From the NCBI RefSeq assembly GCF_000177215.2, contig NZ_CM001368.1, positions 2,480,001-2,544,000 on the forward strand: a DNA stretch of 64,000 bases. Reading direction: 5' to 3'. Below, piece after piece: positions 1-7,792 of this stretch (its first letter is position 1; every line of letters starts with the position of its first letter). Under the pieces are notes generated by a model. That model was not told where the DNA came from. It searched no databases and saw only the letters and a list, made by a program, of their open reading frames with translations. Origin of the DNA: Solidesulfovibrio carbinoliphilus subsp. oakridgensis. GTDB lineage: Bacteria > Desulfobacterota > Desulfovibrionia > Desulfovibrionales > Desulfovibrionaceae. The position numbers were made by a program, and so were the translations under genes.

Positions 1-281
1 TGGGCCACCACCCGGCCCCGGCGGTCGGCCACCAGCACGTAGCCCACGCCGTCGATGTGCAAAAATTCGTCGATCAGGGCCTGGACCGAGGCGTCGTCGC
101 CGGCCACCAGGGCGTCGGGGCTGGCGGCCGCGATGGCCATGGCGATGGCCCGGCCCTTGGTCACGTATTCGCCGGTCAGGTGGCGGTGGAGCAGCCAGGC
201 CGAAAGGAGGGCCGTGCCGTTGGCGGCCACGCCGAAAACGAGGATGATGGCCACCAGGGTCTTGCGGAAGATTTTCGACAC
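1..281 (-). CDS. Membrane sensor protein, N-terminal part (cut by window edge)
   Basis: About 93 N-terminal residues are visible; the rest lies outside the window. A GTG start at 281-279 begins 4 bases after the stop of the binding-protein gene, so the two are probably co-transcribed. A hydrophobic helix covers roughly residues 8-30 (LVAIILVFGVAANGTALLSA). It is followed by an extracytoplasmic stretch ending in HIDGVGYVLVADRRGRVV, which resembles the strand pattern of small Cache-type ligand-binding domains. A sensor histidine kinase or chemoreceptor working with the upstream periplasmic binding protein is the likeliest reading, but no output domain is in view, so this is inference. Confidence 0.6.
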   Translation of the reverse strand, partial: MSKIFRKTLVAIILVFGVAANGTALLSAWLLHRHLTGEYVTKGRAIAMAIAAASPDALVAGDDASVQALIDEFLHIDGVGYVLVADRRGRVVA

Positions 282-285
282 GGCG

Positions 286-1536
286 TCAGTCCCCGGCCGC
301 CGGCACGGCCGGGAGCGGCACGGGCCGCCCGTCCGCCACCGTGGTCAGCCAGACCGTTTCCAGCCCCTGGTGGGCGGGTCCGGCCGGGAAGACCGGGGCG
401 CCGATGCCAAGGTCGACCCGGCCGACGGCCGCGGCCGCCGCGTCGAGGCCGGCCCGGTCCAGGGGATCGGGCATGGCTTTGACGATCTCGATTACAAGCC
501 GGGCGTTCAGGTAGCCCTCGAAGCCGGCGGCGCTGCCTTCGGGCAGGCCCGGTTCCCAGCCCCCGGGCGGGGGGTGGCGGTCGGCCAGTTCGGCCAGGGC
601 CTGCCGGTAGTCGCGGCCGGCCGGCAGGCTCCCGTCCCGCCAGCAGGGCGTCACCTGGGACAGGATCAGGTTGCCGTCGAGGGCCCGGCCAAGGCGCCTC
701 CCCTCGTCCGCCAGGGCGCGCAGCAGGATCTCGCCGCCGGCAAAGGAGACCAGGCCCACCGGCACATCGAGCCCGGCCTGCCGCATGTCCCGGATGAGGG
801 CGGCGCAGGCCGGCGTGGCCCCGATCAGGAGCACGGCCTCGGGCCGGCTGGCGGCCAGCAGCCGCACCTGGGGCGTCATGTCCTCGGCCAGGCCGGCCAG
901 CCGGGCGAAGGTGGCCTCGCCGCAAAAGGCCAGTCCCCGCCGGTCCAGGGCCCGGCCGGCCCCGTCCCAGCCGCTGCGGCCAAAGGCGTCGGCCTGGTGG
1001 CAGATGGCGACGCGGGTCAGTCCCCGGGCCACGAAGGCGGCGACCAGCGCCTCGATCTCCTGGCGGTAGGAGGCCCGCAGGTTGTAGACGTAGGGGACGT
1101 AGGGCGGCACCCGCGAGGCCTCAAGTCCCGTGACCGGGAAAAAAAGCCTCGCCCCCTGGTCGGCGTAGGCCCGCAGGACCGGCAGGACCCGGCTGACGGT
1201 CGGGGTGCCGAGAGCCGAGAAAAGGGCCAGGACCCGGTTTTGGCCGAGGAAGCGGACCGCGTTTTCGATGGCCGGCGTGGGTTCGTATCCGTCGTCCGCC
1301 GCCAGGAGTTCCAGGGGATGGCCCGACACGCCGCCGTCGCGGTTCTGACGGTCGATGGCGGCCATGGCCCCCCGGTAGAGTTCCACGGCCATGTCCCGGG
1401 TGGGACCGGTGAAACCGGCCGACAGGCCAAGCCGGATCGGCCGGGCCTCTGCGGCGGCCAAGACCCGGGACACGGCCAGCAACAGCCATGCCGTGGCCAG
1501 CGCGGCCCGGAGAAGCGCGCGTAACGTGCCTGCCAT
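286..1536 (-). CDS. Periplasmic ligand-binding protein, Peripla_BP_6 (LivK-like)
   Basis: A 416-residue secreted protein. The signal peptide runs to about residue 28 (LLRAALATAWLLLAVSRVLA, cleavage near AAAEA). The mature part has the type I periplasmic binding fold of branched-chain amino acid and amide binding proteins: RLGLSAGFTGPTRDMA at the N-terminus, then GHPLELLAADDGYEPTPAIE, ALFSALGTPT and VPYVYNLRASYRQE. No ABC permease or ATPase genes are adjacent. The next gene in the operon is a membrane sensor, so this protein more probably presents a ligand to that sensor than feeds a transporter. The ligand cannot be told from sequence. The gene is divergent from phoB. Confidence 0.8.
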   Translation of the reverse strand: MAGTLRALLRAALATAWLLLAVSRVLAAAEARPIRLGLSAGFTGPTRDMAVELYRGAMAAIDRQNRDGGVSGHPLELLAADDGYEPTPAIENAVRFLGQNRVLALFSALGTPTVSRVLPVLRAYADQGARLFFPVTGLEASRVPPYVPYVYNLRASYRQEIEALVAAFVARGLTRVAICHQADAFGRSGWDGAGRALDRRGLAFCGEATFARLAGLAEDMTPQVRLLAASRPEAVLLIGATPACAALIRDMRQAGLDVPVGLVSFAGGEILLRALADEGRRLGRALDGNLILSQVTPCWRDGSLPAGRDYRQALAELADRHPPPGGWEPGLPEGSAAGFEGYLNARLVIEIVKAMPDPLDRAGLDAAAAAVGRVDLGIGAPVFPAGPAHQGLETVWLTTVADGRPVPLPAVPAAGD

Positions 1537-1685
1537 GGATCACGGTCCTCCCGAGCCGCTTCGGCCCAGGCTTTTTTTCGGTTTTCCAGTTCTAGGCCGT
1601 TTTGGAAAATGCGTCAAACCGCAGGCCGGCCTTGCGCCGGCCGCAGAAAATACGGCATCCCGGGCATTGTGGTTTGGACAAACCG

Positions 1686-1725
1686 GTGTCACACAATCGT
1701 CACAGGCCATTCACCGATGCGTCAA
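1686..1725 (+). promoter_or_regulatory. Pho box array, four 7-bp repeats
   Basis: Four 7-base units start exactly 11 bases apart: GTGTCAC (1686), TCGTCAC (1697), CATTCAC (1708) and GCGTCAA (1719), separated by 4-base spacers. This matches the PhoB operator pattern of CTGTCAT-like direct repeats with one helical turn period. The last unit ends 43 bases before the phoB start codon, so PhoB autoregulation is likely. The array also lies upstream of the divergent binding-protein gene. Confidence 0.75.
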
Positions 1726-1768
1726 GGCGCCGTGTTCTTTCGAGCGACGAAACCTCCGAGGTGCGCGC

Positions 1769-2452
1769 ATGTCCAAGGATTCCATCCTGATAGTCGAAGA
1801 TGACGAAGACATTGTCGAATTGTTGGCTTTTAACCTGCAAAGCGCCGGTTTTGCCACGGAAACGGCCAAAGACGGTTACGAGGCCCTGACCAAGGCCCGC
1901 CGCACCCCGCCGGCCGGCATCATCCTCGACCTCATGCTGCCGGGGCTCGACGGCTTCGAGGTCTGCAAGGAGCTCAAGCGCGACCCCAAAACCGCCGGCG
2001 CGCCCATCATCATGCTGACGGCCCGGGGCGAGGAAGTGGACCGGATCGTCGGCCTGGAGCTCGGGGCCGACGACTACGTGGTCAAGCCCTTCTCGCCCCG
2101 GGAGCTCATCTTGCGCCTGCGGGCCGTGCTCAAGCGCCACGCGCCCGAGACGGAAAAGCGGCAGGTCCTGTCCCGCGACGGCCTGTCGGTGGACCTCGGG
2201 GCCCACCGGGTGACCCTTGACGGCGAGGAAGTGGCCCTGACCGCCACGGAATTCCGCCTCCTGGCCGAGCTGTTCCAGAGCACCGGCCGGGTCCTGACCC
2301 GGGACCGGCTCCTCAATTCCGTCTGGGGCTACGAGTTCGAGGGCTACGCCCGAACGGTCGACACCCACGTCCGCCGGCTGCGCCAGAAGCTCGGCGCCTG
2401 CTCCCGCATGATCGAGACCGTCCGGGGCGTGGGCTACCGGTTCAAGGAGTAG
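1769..2452 (+). CDS. phoB: Phosphate regulon response regulator PhoB
   Basis: A 227-residue OmpR/PhoB-family response regulator. The receiver domain (about 1-120) has the acidic pair D11/D12, phospho-acceptor D54 in [10 protein letters not shown], the MLTARG segment and the KPFSPREL lysine motif. The C-terminal winged helix (about 130-227) has [14 protein letters not shown] and the recognition region [18 protein letters not shown] 1769 was chosen because GAGG lies 10 bases upstream and the protein then starts right at the receiver fold; longer in-frame extensions would run through the Pho box. phoR follows after two bases. The Pho boxes, phoR and pstB together identify PhoB rather than another OmpR-type regulator. 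Confidence 0.93.
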   Translation: MSKDSILIVEDDEDIVELLAFNLQSAGFATETAKDGYEALTKARRTPPAGIILDLMLPGLDGFEVCKELKRDPKTAGAPIIMLTARGEEVDRIVGLELGADDYVVKPFSPRELILRLRAVLKRHAPETEKRQVLSRDGLSVDLGAHRVTLDGEEVALTATEFRLLAELFQSTGRVLTRDRLLNSVWGYEFEGYARTVDTHVRRLRQKLGACSRMIETVRGVGYRFKE

Positions 2453-2454
2453 CC

Positions 2455-3942
2455 GTGGCCAGCCCCGCCACCCTGGGCCTGCGCGCGGCCGGCGCCTGCC
2501 TGGCCGTCACGGCCGTGTGCCTGGCCGTGCCCGAGCTTTTGCCCGCCGACGCCGGCCGGCCCGAACGCCTGACCGCCGCCGGAGCGGCCCTGGTCCTGGC
2601 CGGGGCCGTCTTCTGGTTCCTCGGCCGCCGCCTGTCCGGCTCCCTGGCCGAGGTCATCGCCGTGGCCCGGGCCATCGGCGACGGCGACTACCGCCACCGC
2701 CTCCACCTGTCCCCGGGCGGCGGGTTGGCCGCCCTGGCCGAGGCCATAAACCACATGGCCCGGCGGATCGAATCCCACATCGCCACCATCACCGACCAGA
2801 AGACCCAGCTCGAGGCCATCCTCGACGGCATGCGCGAGGGGGTCATGGTCCTCGACGCCGCCGGCAAGGTCCGGGTGGCCAATCCGGCCCTGCGCCGCAT
2901 CGCTCCGGGAGCGGGCAGCGTGGCCGGCCGGCGTCCCATCGAGGTGGCGCCGAGCCCGGAGCTGCAGCTGGCCTGCGACCGGCTGCTCGGGGACGGGGAC
3001 TGCCCGCCGGCCCTGGCCGTGGAAGTGGAGCTCGGACCGGGCCGGTTCTACGAGGTCTCCCTGGTGCGGCTTGGCCGGGAGCCGGCCGGGCAAAGCCACG
3101 AGCCGGGCGCGGTGCTCGTCTTTCACGACGTGTCGGAAACGAGGCGCCTGTCCCGGGTGCGCCGCGATTTCGCGGCCAACGTCACCCACGAGATGCGCAC
3201 GCCCCTCACCTCCATCAAGGGCTACGCCGAGACGTTGCTCGCCGCCGCCCCGGAGCTGGCCCCGGAAAAGCGCCGGTTTGTGGACGTGATCTTAAAAAAC
3301 GCCAATCACATGTCGAAGATGGTCGGCGACATCCTGACGCTCGCCCGCCTGGAAGAGGAGCCGGCCGCGGACGGGCCGGAAGCCGGCGGCAAGGCCGCGG
3401 CCGGGGCCTTGCCCAGGGCCCGGGCCGACGCCGCCGCCGCCCTGGCCGACGCGGTGCGGGAATGCGAGCCCCTGGCCGAGGCTCGCCGGCTCGTCTTCGA
3501 CAACCGGCTGCCGGAAGGCGGGCTCACCGTCGCCTGCGACTCCGGCCAGCTGACCCAGGTCTGGCGCAACCTCCTGGAGAACGCCACCCGGTTCGCCCCC
3601 GAGGGTTCGCCCATCGCCATGACCGCCGAGCCCGACCCGGCCGGGGGAAGCGTCACCTTCGGCGTCCTCGACAAGGGGCCGGGCATCCCGCCCGAGGAGC
3701 GCCAGCGGGTGTTCGAGCGCTTCTACCGGGTGGAGCGCCACCGGTCGAAGACCCCCGGCAGCACCGGCCTTGGCCTGGCCATTGCCAAGCATATCGTGGA
3801 GCGCCACGGCGGCCGGATCTGGGTCGACCGGGCCCGGGGCGACATGACCGGCGCGGCCTTCCACTTCACCCTGCCCGCGGCCGGCCCCGACGACGGCGCG
3901 CCCGCCCCGGTTTGTCTTGGACCATCGGCCGAATCGTCATAA
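2455..3942 (+). CDS. phoR: Phosphate sensor histidine kinase PhoR
   Basis: A 495-residue membrane histidine kinase with a GTG start two bases after the phoB stop. Two hydrophobic helices (about 8-28 and 40-58) are followed by a HAMP-like linker, a PAS domain (about 115-230), and a HisKA domain with phospho-acceptor H245 in [18 protein letters not shown]. The HATPase domain shows the N box ([13 protein letters not shown]), DKGPGIP and [16 protein letters not shown]. The very short periplasmic loop fits PhoR proteins, which read phosphate status through the Pst transporter rather than a periplasmic ligand. Its partner is PhoB; the next gene is pstB. Confidence 0.9.
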   Translation: MASPATLGLRAAGACLAVTAVCLAVPELLPADAGRPERLTAAGAALVLAGAVFWFLGRRLSGSLAEVIAVARAIGDGDYRHRLHLSPGGGLAALAEAINHMARRIESHIATITDQKTQLEAILDGMREGVMVLDAAGKVRVANPALRRIAPGAGSVAGRRPIEVAPSPELQLACDRLLGDGDCPPALAVEVELGPGRFYEVSLVRLGREPAGQSHEPGAVLVFHDVSETRRLSRVRRDFAANVTHEMRTPLTSIKGYAETLLAAAPELAPEKRRFVDVILKNANHMSKMVGDILTLARLEEEPAADGPEAGGKAAAGALPRARADAAAALADAVRECEPLAEARRLVFDNRLPEGGLTVACDSGQLTQVWRNLLENATRFAPEGSPIAMTAEPDPAGGSVTFGVLDKGPGIPPEERQRVFERFYRVERHRSKTPGSTGLGLAIAKHIVERHGGRIWVDRARGDMTGAAFHFTLPAAGPDDGAPAPVCLGPSAESS

Positions 3943-4013
3943 GATATCCACACCAGGCCGGCAGTCTGCGGCACAGCCCATGCGCGCCCGCAACCCACGA
4001 AAAGGAACGCCCC

Positions 4014-4775
4014 ATGCCCGATACCGTGAAAATGGCCGCCAAATCCCTGAATTTCTACTACGGCCGGTTCAAGGCCCTCCACGACATCAACCTGACCGTC
4101 AACGAACACCAGGTCACGGCCCTGATCGGCCCGTCGGGTTGCGGCAAATCCACGTTCCTGCGGTGCCTAAACCGCATGAACGACCTCATCCCCGGCACCC
4201 GGGTCGAGGGCGAGCTGCTCCTTGACGGCGAAAACATCGTCTCCTCCTCCCTCGACGTGGTGGAACTGCGCCGCCGGGTGGGCATGGTCTTCCAGAAGCC
4301 CAACCCCTTCCCGAAGACCATCTTCGAGAACGTGGCCTACGGCCTGCGCGTCGGCGGCGTCAGCGACAACACCTACCTGTCCCAGCAGGTGGAAAAAAGC
4401 CTCAAAAGCGCGGCCCTGTTCGACGAGGTCAAGGACCGCATCCACGACTCGGCCCTGGGGCTTTCCGGCGGCCAGCAGCAGCGGCTTTGCATCGCCCGGG
4501 CCCTGGCCATCGAACCCGAGGTCCTGCTCATGGACGAACCGGCTTCGGCCCTCGACCCCATCGCCACCCAGAAGATCGAGGAGCTCATCCACGACCTCAA
4601 GCGCAATTTCACCATCATCATCGTCACCCACAGCATGCAGCAGGCGGCCCGGGTCTCGGACCGCACGGCCTTTTTCTACATGGGCAAGCTGATCGAGGTG
4701 GACGCCACGGAAACCATCTTCACCCGGCCCTCCCAGAAGCAGACCGAGGACTACATCACCGGCCGGTTCGGTTAG
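4014..4775 (+). CDS. pstB: Phosphate ABC transporter ATPase PstB
   Basis: A 253-residue ABC ATPase that powers high-affinity phosphate import with PstA/PstC and PstS. Walker A is GPSGCGKST (39-47), followed by the PstB-typical [14 protein letters not shown]. The Q-loop region is [21 protein letters not shown], the signature LSGGQQQR starts at about 150, and Walker B is [12 protein letters not shown]. The ATG at 4014 has AAAGGAA upstream and gives a family-normal length. pstS, pstC, pstA and phoU are not in the window. Pst also feeds phosphate status to PhoR, which explains its place after phoBR. Confidence 0.93.
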   Translation: MPDTVKMAAKSLNFYYGRFKALHDINLTVNEHQVTALIGPSGCGKSTFLRCLNRMNDLIPGTRVEGELLLDGENIVSSSLDVVELRRRVGMVFQKPNPFPKTIFENVAYGLRVGGVSDNTYLSQQVEKSLKSAALFDEVKDRIHDSALGLSGGQQQRLCIARALAIEPEVLLMDEPASALDPIATQKIEELIHDLKRNFTIIIVTHSMQQAARVSDRTAFFYMGKLIEVDATETIFTRPSQKQTEDYITGRFG

Positions 4776-4801
4776 TGCGGCGTTGGCGGGGAAACAGGGT
4801 G

Positions 4802-4875
4802 CTATTTTTCAGAAAACAATTCTTGTAGCATGGTATGCTCGAAATTTGTAGATACGGATTTCGAGAACGCGACAC
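4802..4875 (+). repeat. AT-rich palindromic element, copy A
   Basis: An AT-rich stretch beginning TATTTTTCAGAAAACAAT is followed by an imperfect palindrome, CTCGAAATTTGT (4838-4849) and ACGGATTTCGAG (4854-4865), matching at 10 of 12 positions around AGAT, and then AACGCGACAC. The same arrangement occurs on the opposite strand at 22569-22645. In both cases it reads toward the next gene downstream. It could be a promoter region with an operator or a dispersed palindromic repeat. The rest of the 4776-5073 gap is GC-rich with nothing recognisable. Confidence 0.65.
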
Positions 4876-5073
4876 CCGTCCCGGGCCACGGACGGGCCGG
4901 GCGCCCCGTCCCCGCCGGCCCTCCGGGGCGGGCCGCCCTGGCCGTCGGGCCGGGCTTGCGGCCGCCGCTTTGATTTCGCCACGAATCCCGGTATGACATG
5001 GCTCTCGCTCGGGAGCCCGGTCCGCCGTTTCCCCCGCCCCCGTGCCGCATCCAAAACCAAAGGACGCACAGGC

Positions 5074-6237
5074 ATGAGGTTTCCGCTTTTTCCCGTCGCC
5101 ATCGGCCTGGCCGTCGGTTTGCCGGCCGTGGCCGCGCTGTTGCTCGGCCTTTTCGCCGTCTCGCGCCTGGACGCCCTGTCCGAGCGGTCCCGGGCCCTGG
5201 AGACCGCAAGGCTCCCCCGGGCCGATCTGGCCGTGTCCGTGGAGCGCCGGCTGCTCCTGGCCGCCCAGGCCATCCGGGGCTACGCCCTGACCGCCGACCG
5301 CGAGGCCCTGGAGCGGGCCAAAAAGGACCTGGCCAAAGCCGCCGACGCCCTGCACGACGCCCGGGAGGCGGCCTCCCGGCCGGGGATGGAGGGGCTGGCC
5401 GCCGAGGCCGGGAAGATCGGCTATTTCCTCGATGCCTACAAAAAGGCGGCCGAGGGTTCGGTGGTGGCCAACGAACGGGTGGCCGACGCCCGGGCCGCCC
5501 TGGCCCGGGCCGCCGAGGCCTATCTGGCGGCGGCCGCCGCCTACCAGGAGCTCAAAACCGCCACCTGGGACAAGGACCTTTCCGTCAAATATCCGGTACC
5601 GGACACCCTGCGCCAGGACGCCAGACGCCAGAAGGCCGCCCAGGCGGCCCTCGACGCCGGCCGCGACGTGCGGGAGGCGGCCGAGACCGCCCGGGCCTCG
5701 CGCGATCCGGCCCTGCTCGCCGAGGCGGCCGGCCGGTTCGAGGCGGCCGAGGCCGCCCTGCGCGAGGCCCGGGGGACCGGGGACGAGGACGGACGGCGGG
5801 TGGCCGCCGCCTTTGCCGCCCTGGCCGAATACCGGCAGTCCGTGGCCGCGCTCCTTACCGACTGGGAGGCGCTGCGGGCCACGGGCCGGCAGATCCTCGA
5901 AGCCGAGCGGGCCGCCCTGTCTGCGGCCACGGCGCTCGGCGGCGCGTCCCTGGCCGAAGCGGCCGGCGATGTCGGGGGGCTGGCCGCCTCGCTGCGCACC
6001 ACCCGGCTGGTCCTTGGCGGCGCGGGCTGGGCGATATTGCTCCTCGGCGCGGCCTTTGCCGTGGCCATGGCCGTGCTGCTCGGCCGGCCGGTCAGGCGGT
6101 GCGCCTTGTTCGCCCGGGACCTGTCCGTCGGCCGTCTGACCGGCAACCTCGACGCGTCCGGGCCGGGCGAACTCGGCCTCTTGGCCGAAAGCCTGCGGGA
6201 AATGGCCCGCCGCCTGGGTAAGCGGCTGGCCCGCTGA
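5074..6237 (+). CDS. Membrane protein with helical sensor region and HAMP, no output domain
   Basis: A 387-residue protein built like the front half of a methyl-accepting chemotaxis protein. It has an N-terminal membrane helix (about 6-29), a long Ala/Arg/Glu-rich helical periplasmic region (30-310), a second membrane helix (GWAILLLGAAFAVAMAVLLG, about 325-345) and a HAMP-like segment ending LLAESLREMARRLGKRLAR. The gene stops there: no MCP signalling, kinase or GGDEF domain follows. ATG 5074 has AAAGGA upstream and places the first helix at the N-terminus. It leads an apparent operon with two genes that follow at 11- and 23-base gaps. A partner must carry any signal; the function is unknown. 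Confidence 0.7.
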   Translation: MRFPLFPVAIGLAVGLPAVAALLLGLFAVSRLDALSERSRALETARLPRADLAVSVERRLLLAAQAIRGYALTADREALERAKKDLAKAADALHDAREAASRPGMEGLAAEAGKIGYFLDAYKKAAEGSVVANERVADARAALARAAEAYLAAAAAYQELKTATWDKDLSVKYPVPDTLRQDARRQKAAQAALDAGRDVREAAETARASRDPALLAEAAGRFEAAEAALREARGTGDEDGRRVAAAFAALAEYRQSVAALLTDWEALRATGRQILEAERAALSAATALGGASLAEAAGDVGGLAASLRTTRLVLGGAGWAILLLGAAFAVAMAVLLGRPVRRCALFARDLSVGRLTGNLDASGPGELGLLAESLREMARRLGKRLAR

Positions 6238-6248
6238 CCGGGGGACCC

Positions 6249-7769
6249 ATGGCCGCGCGCCTTTGTTGCCTGGCCCTGGCCGGCCTCCTGCTCTTCCCGG
6301 GCACGGCCCCGGCGGCGGCCCCCGTCCCCGGCCCGGGAGGTCCGGGCGGCTCAGGCGTTCCGGCCGCCCGGCCACCCGAGTTCCGGGGCCTGGCCTTTGG
6401 CGCGCCGCTCGCCGCCCTGCCGGGCATGGTGCCCGTGGCCGACCACGGCCCCACCGTCTTCTGCCGCCGGGCCGACGAAAAGCCGGTCCTCGGCGAGGAC
6501 TGCCCGGCCGACATCCGCTACGGCTTTTCCCGGGGCGCGCTTTTTTTCGTACGCCTAACCCTGGCTGGCTGCGAAAGCCTGGCCGTCCTGACCCGGGCCT
6601 ACGAGGCCAAATACGGCCGGCCGGCCCGCGAAGGCGCGCCCGGCGTCCTGCGGCTGGTCTGGCGGCTGCCGGCTCTGACGGTCAGCCTGTCCCACTTCGC
6701 CCGGGACGGCGACACGGTGGTCGACTACGTCTACCTGCCGGACCTGACCCCGGACGAGCGCGAGGTCTGGCAGAGCGCCGAGGACATCCGGGCCCGGGGG
6801 CCCATCGGCTTTCGGGGCCTGCGGTTCGGCCGCGAACTCTCCGGCATCGCCGGGCTGGTCCCGGCCTACCGCGAGGGCGCGGCCGCCTACTACCGCCGGC
6901 CGGACGAGCGCCTGGAGCTTGGCGAATTGCGCCTTTCCGACATCCTCTACGGCTTCTGGCAGGGCCGGTTCTTCGCCGTGGTCATGCGGGCGGAGGGCTC
7001 GGGCGACGCCGACCATTTCGACGCCCTGCGCCGGGCCTACCAGTCCAAGTACGGCCCGCCCCGGGCCATCCCGGCCACCCTGGAGGAAGAGCTCGTCTGG
7101 AGCTGGCCCGAGGCCCAGATCGCGCTGACCCGCGACGCCGAAGCCGGCTGGCTGGCCATCCGCTACGCCGACGCCCGGCTCCTGGCCCAGGTGGCCGAGG
7201 CCGAAACCCGGGCCGGAGCCCCGCCGTCGCTCTCGGGCGGCCTGCGGCTTTTCTCGCCCGGCGACCCGCCCCGTTCCTTTCGCGGCGCGGCCTTCGGTTC
7301 GGCCCCGGACAACCTGCCCTCCGGCGAATACCTTTACGTCCACCGGGGACGGCGCTACTACCGCCGGGCCGACGAACGCCTGAACCTCGGCGACATTCCG
7401 CTCTCAAGCGTCCTTTACGGCTACGACGCCAACCGGCTGGCCGGCGTCACCCTGGTCGTGGCCCCGTCCGGCGGCGACCCGCAAAAGGACTACGAGCGGG
7501 TCCTTTCGGCCTACACCGCCAAGTACGGCCCGCCGGCCACCCGGCCCGACACCCCGCCCGGTGGCGACGGCGGCACCATCCACCAGTGGTCCTGGCCCGG
7601 CATCTCCATCGCGGTCATCCGCCCCCGGACCGGGCCCATGGAGATCCATTACGTGGACGCCTCGCTTTTGCGCCGCCGCGAGGCCCGGATCGCGGACAAG
7701 GCCCTGGACGCCTTCGACCGCAAGATCTTCGCGGCCCCGGACGCGGCCGGCCCCGGCATCGAACGCTGA
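6249..7769 (+). CDS. Secreted protein with a triplicated domain of unknown function
   Basis: A 506-residue protein with a signal peptide (about 1-24, LCCLALAGLLLFPGTAPAAA). The mature part has three copies of a domain of about 130-150 residues starting near 36, 178 and 338. Each copy has FRG..FG, then Y.RR.DE...LG......I.YG, a hydrophobic strand, and AY.AKYG.P followed by a W. The unit looks like a compact alpha/beta domain. The protein is probably periplasmic. The GH57 gene follows after 23 bases with GGACAGGAGG between, so translation is likely coupled. The small secreted protein at 55310 resembles one unit. No family name could be assigned. Confidence 0.7.
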   Translation: MAARLCCLALAGLLLFPGTAPAAAPVPGPGGPGGSGVPAARPPEFRGLAFGAPLAALPGMVPVADHGPTVFCRRADEKPVLGEDCPADIRYGFSRGALFFVRLTLAGCESLAVLTRAYEAKYGRPAREGAPGVLRLVWRLPALTVSLSHFARDGDTVVDYVYLPDLTPDEREVWQSAEDIRARGPIGFRGLRFGRELSGIAGLVPAYREGAAAYYRRPDERLELGELRLSDILYGFWQGRFFAVVMRAEGSGDADHFDALRRAYQSKYGPPRAIPATLEEELVWSWPEAQIALTRDAEAGWLAIRYADARLLAQVAEAETRAGAPPSLSGGLRLFSPGDPPRSFRGAAFGSAPDNLPSGEYLYVHRGRRYYRRADERLNLGDIPLSSVLYGYDANRLAGVTLVVAPSGGDPQKDYERVLSAYTAKYGPPATRPDTPPGGDGGTIHQWSWPGISIAVIRPRTGPMEIHYVDASLLRRREARIADKALDAFDRKIFAAPDAAGPGIER

Positions 7770-7792
7770 CAACGGACAGGAGGAAGCAGCCC

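Noticed and set aside
2517-4775. Apparent phoR-pstB fusion frame
   Set aside because: The first part is out of frame with phoR and Arg/Pro-rich. The real PstB starts at 4014 with its own ribosome site.
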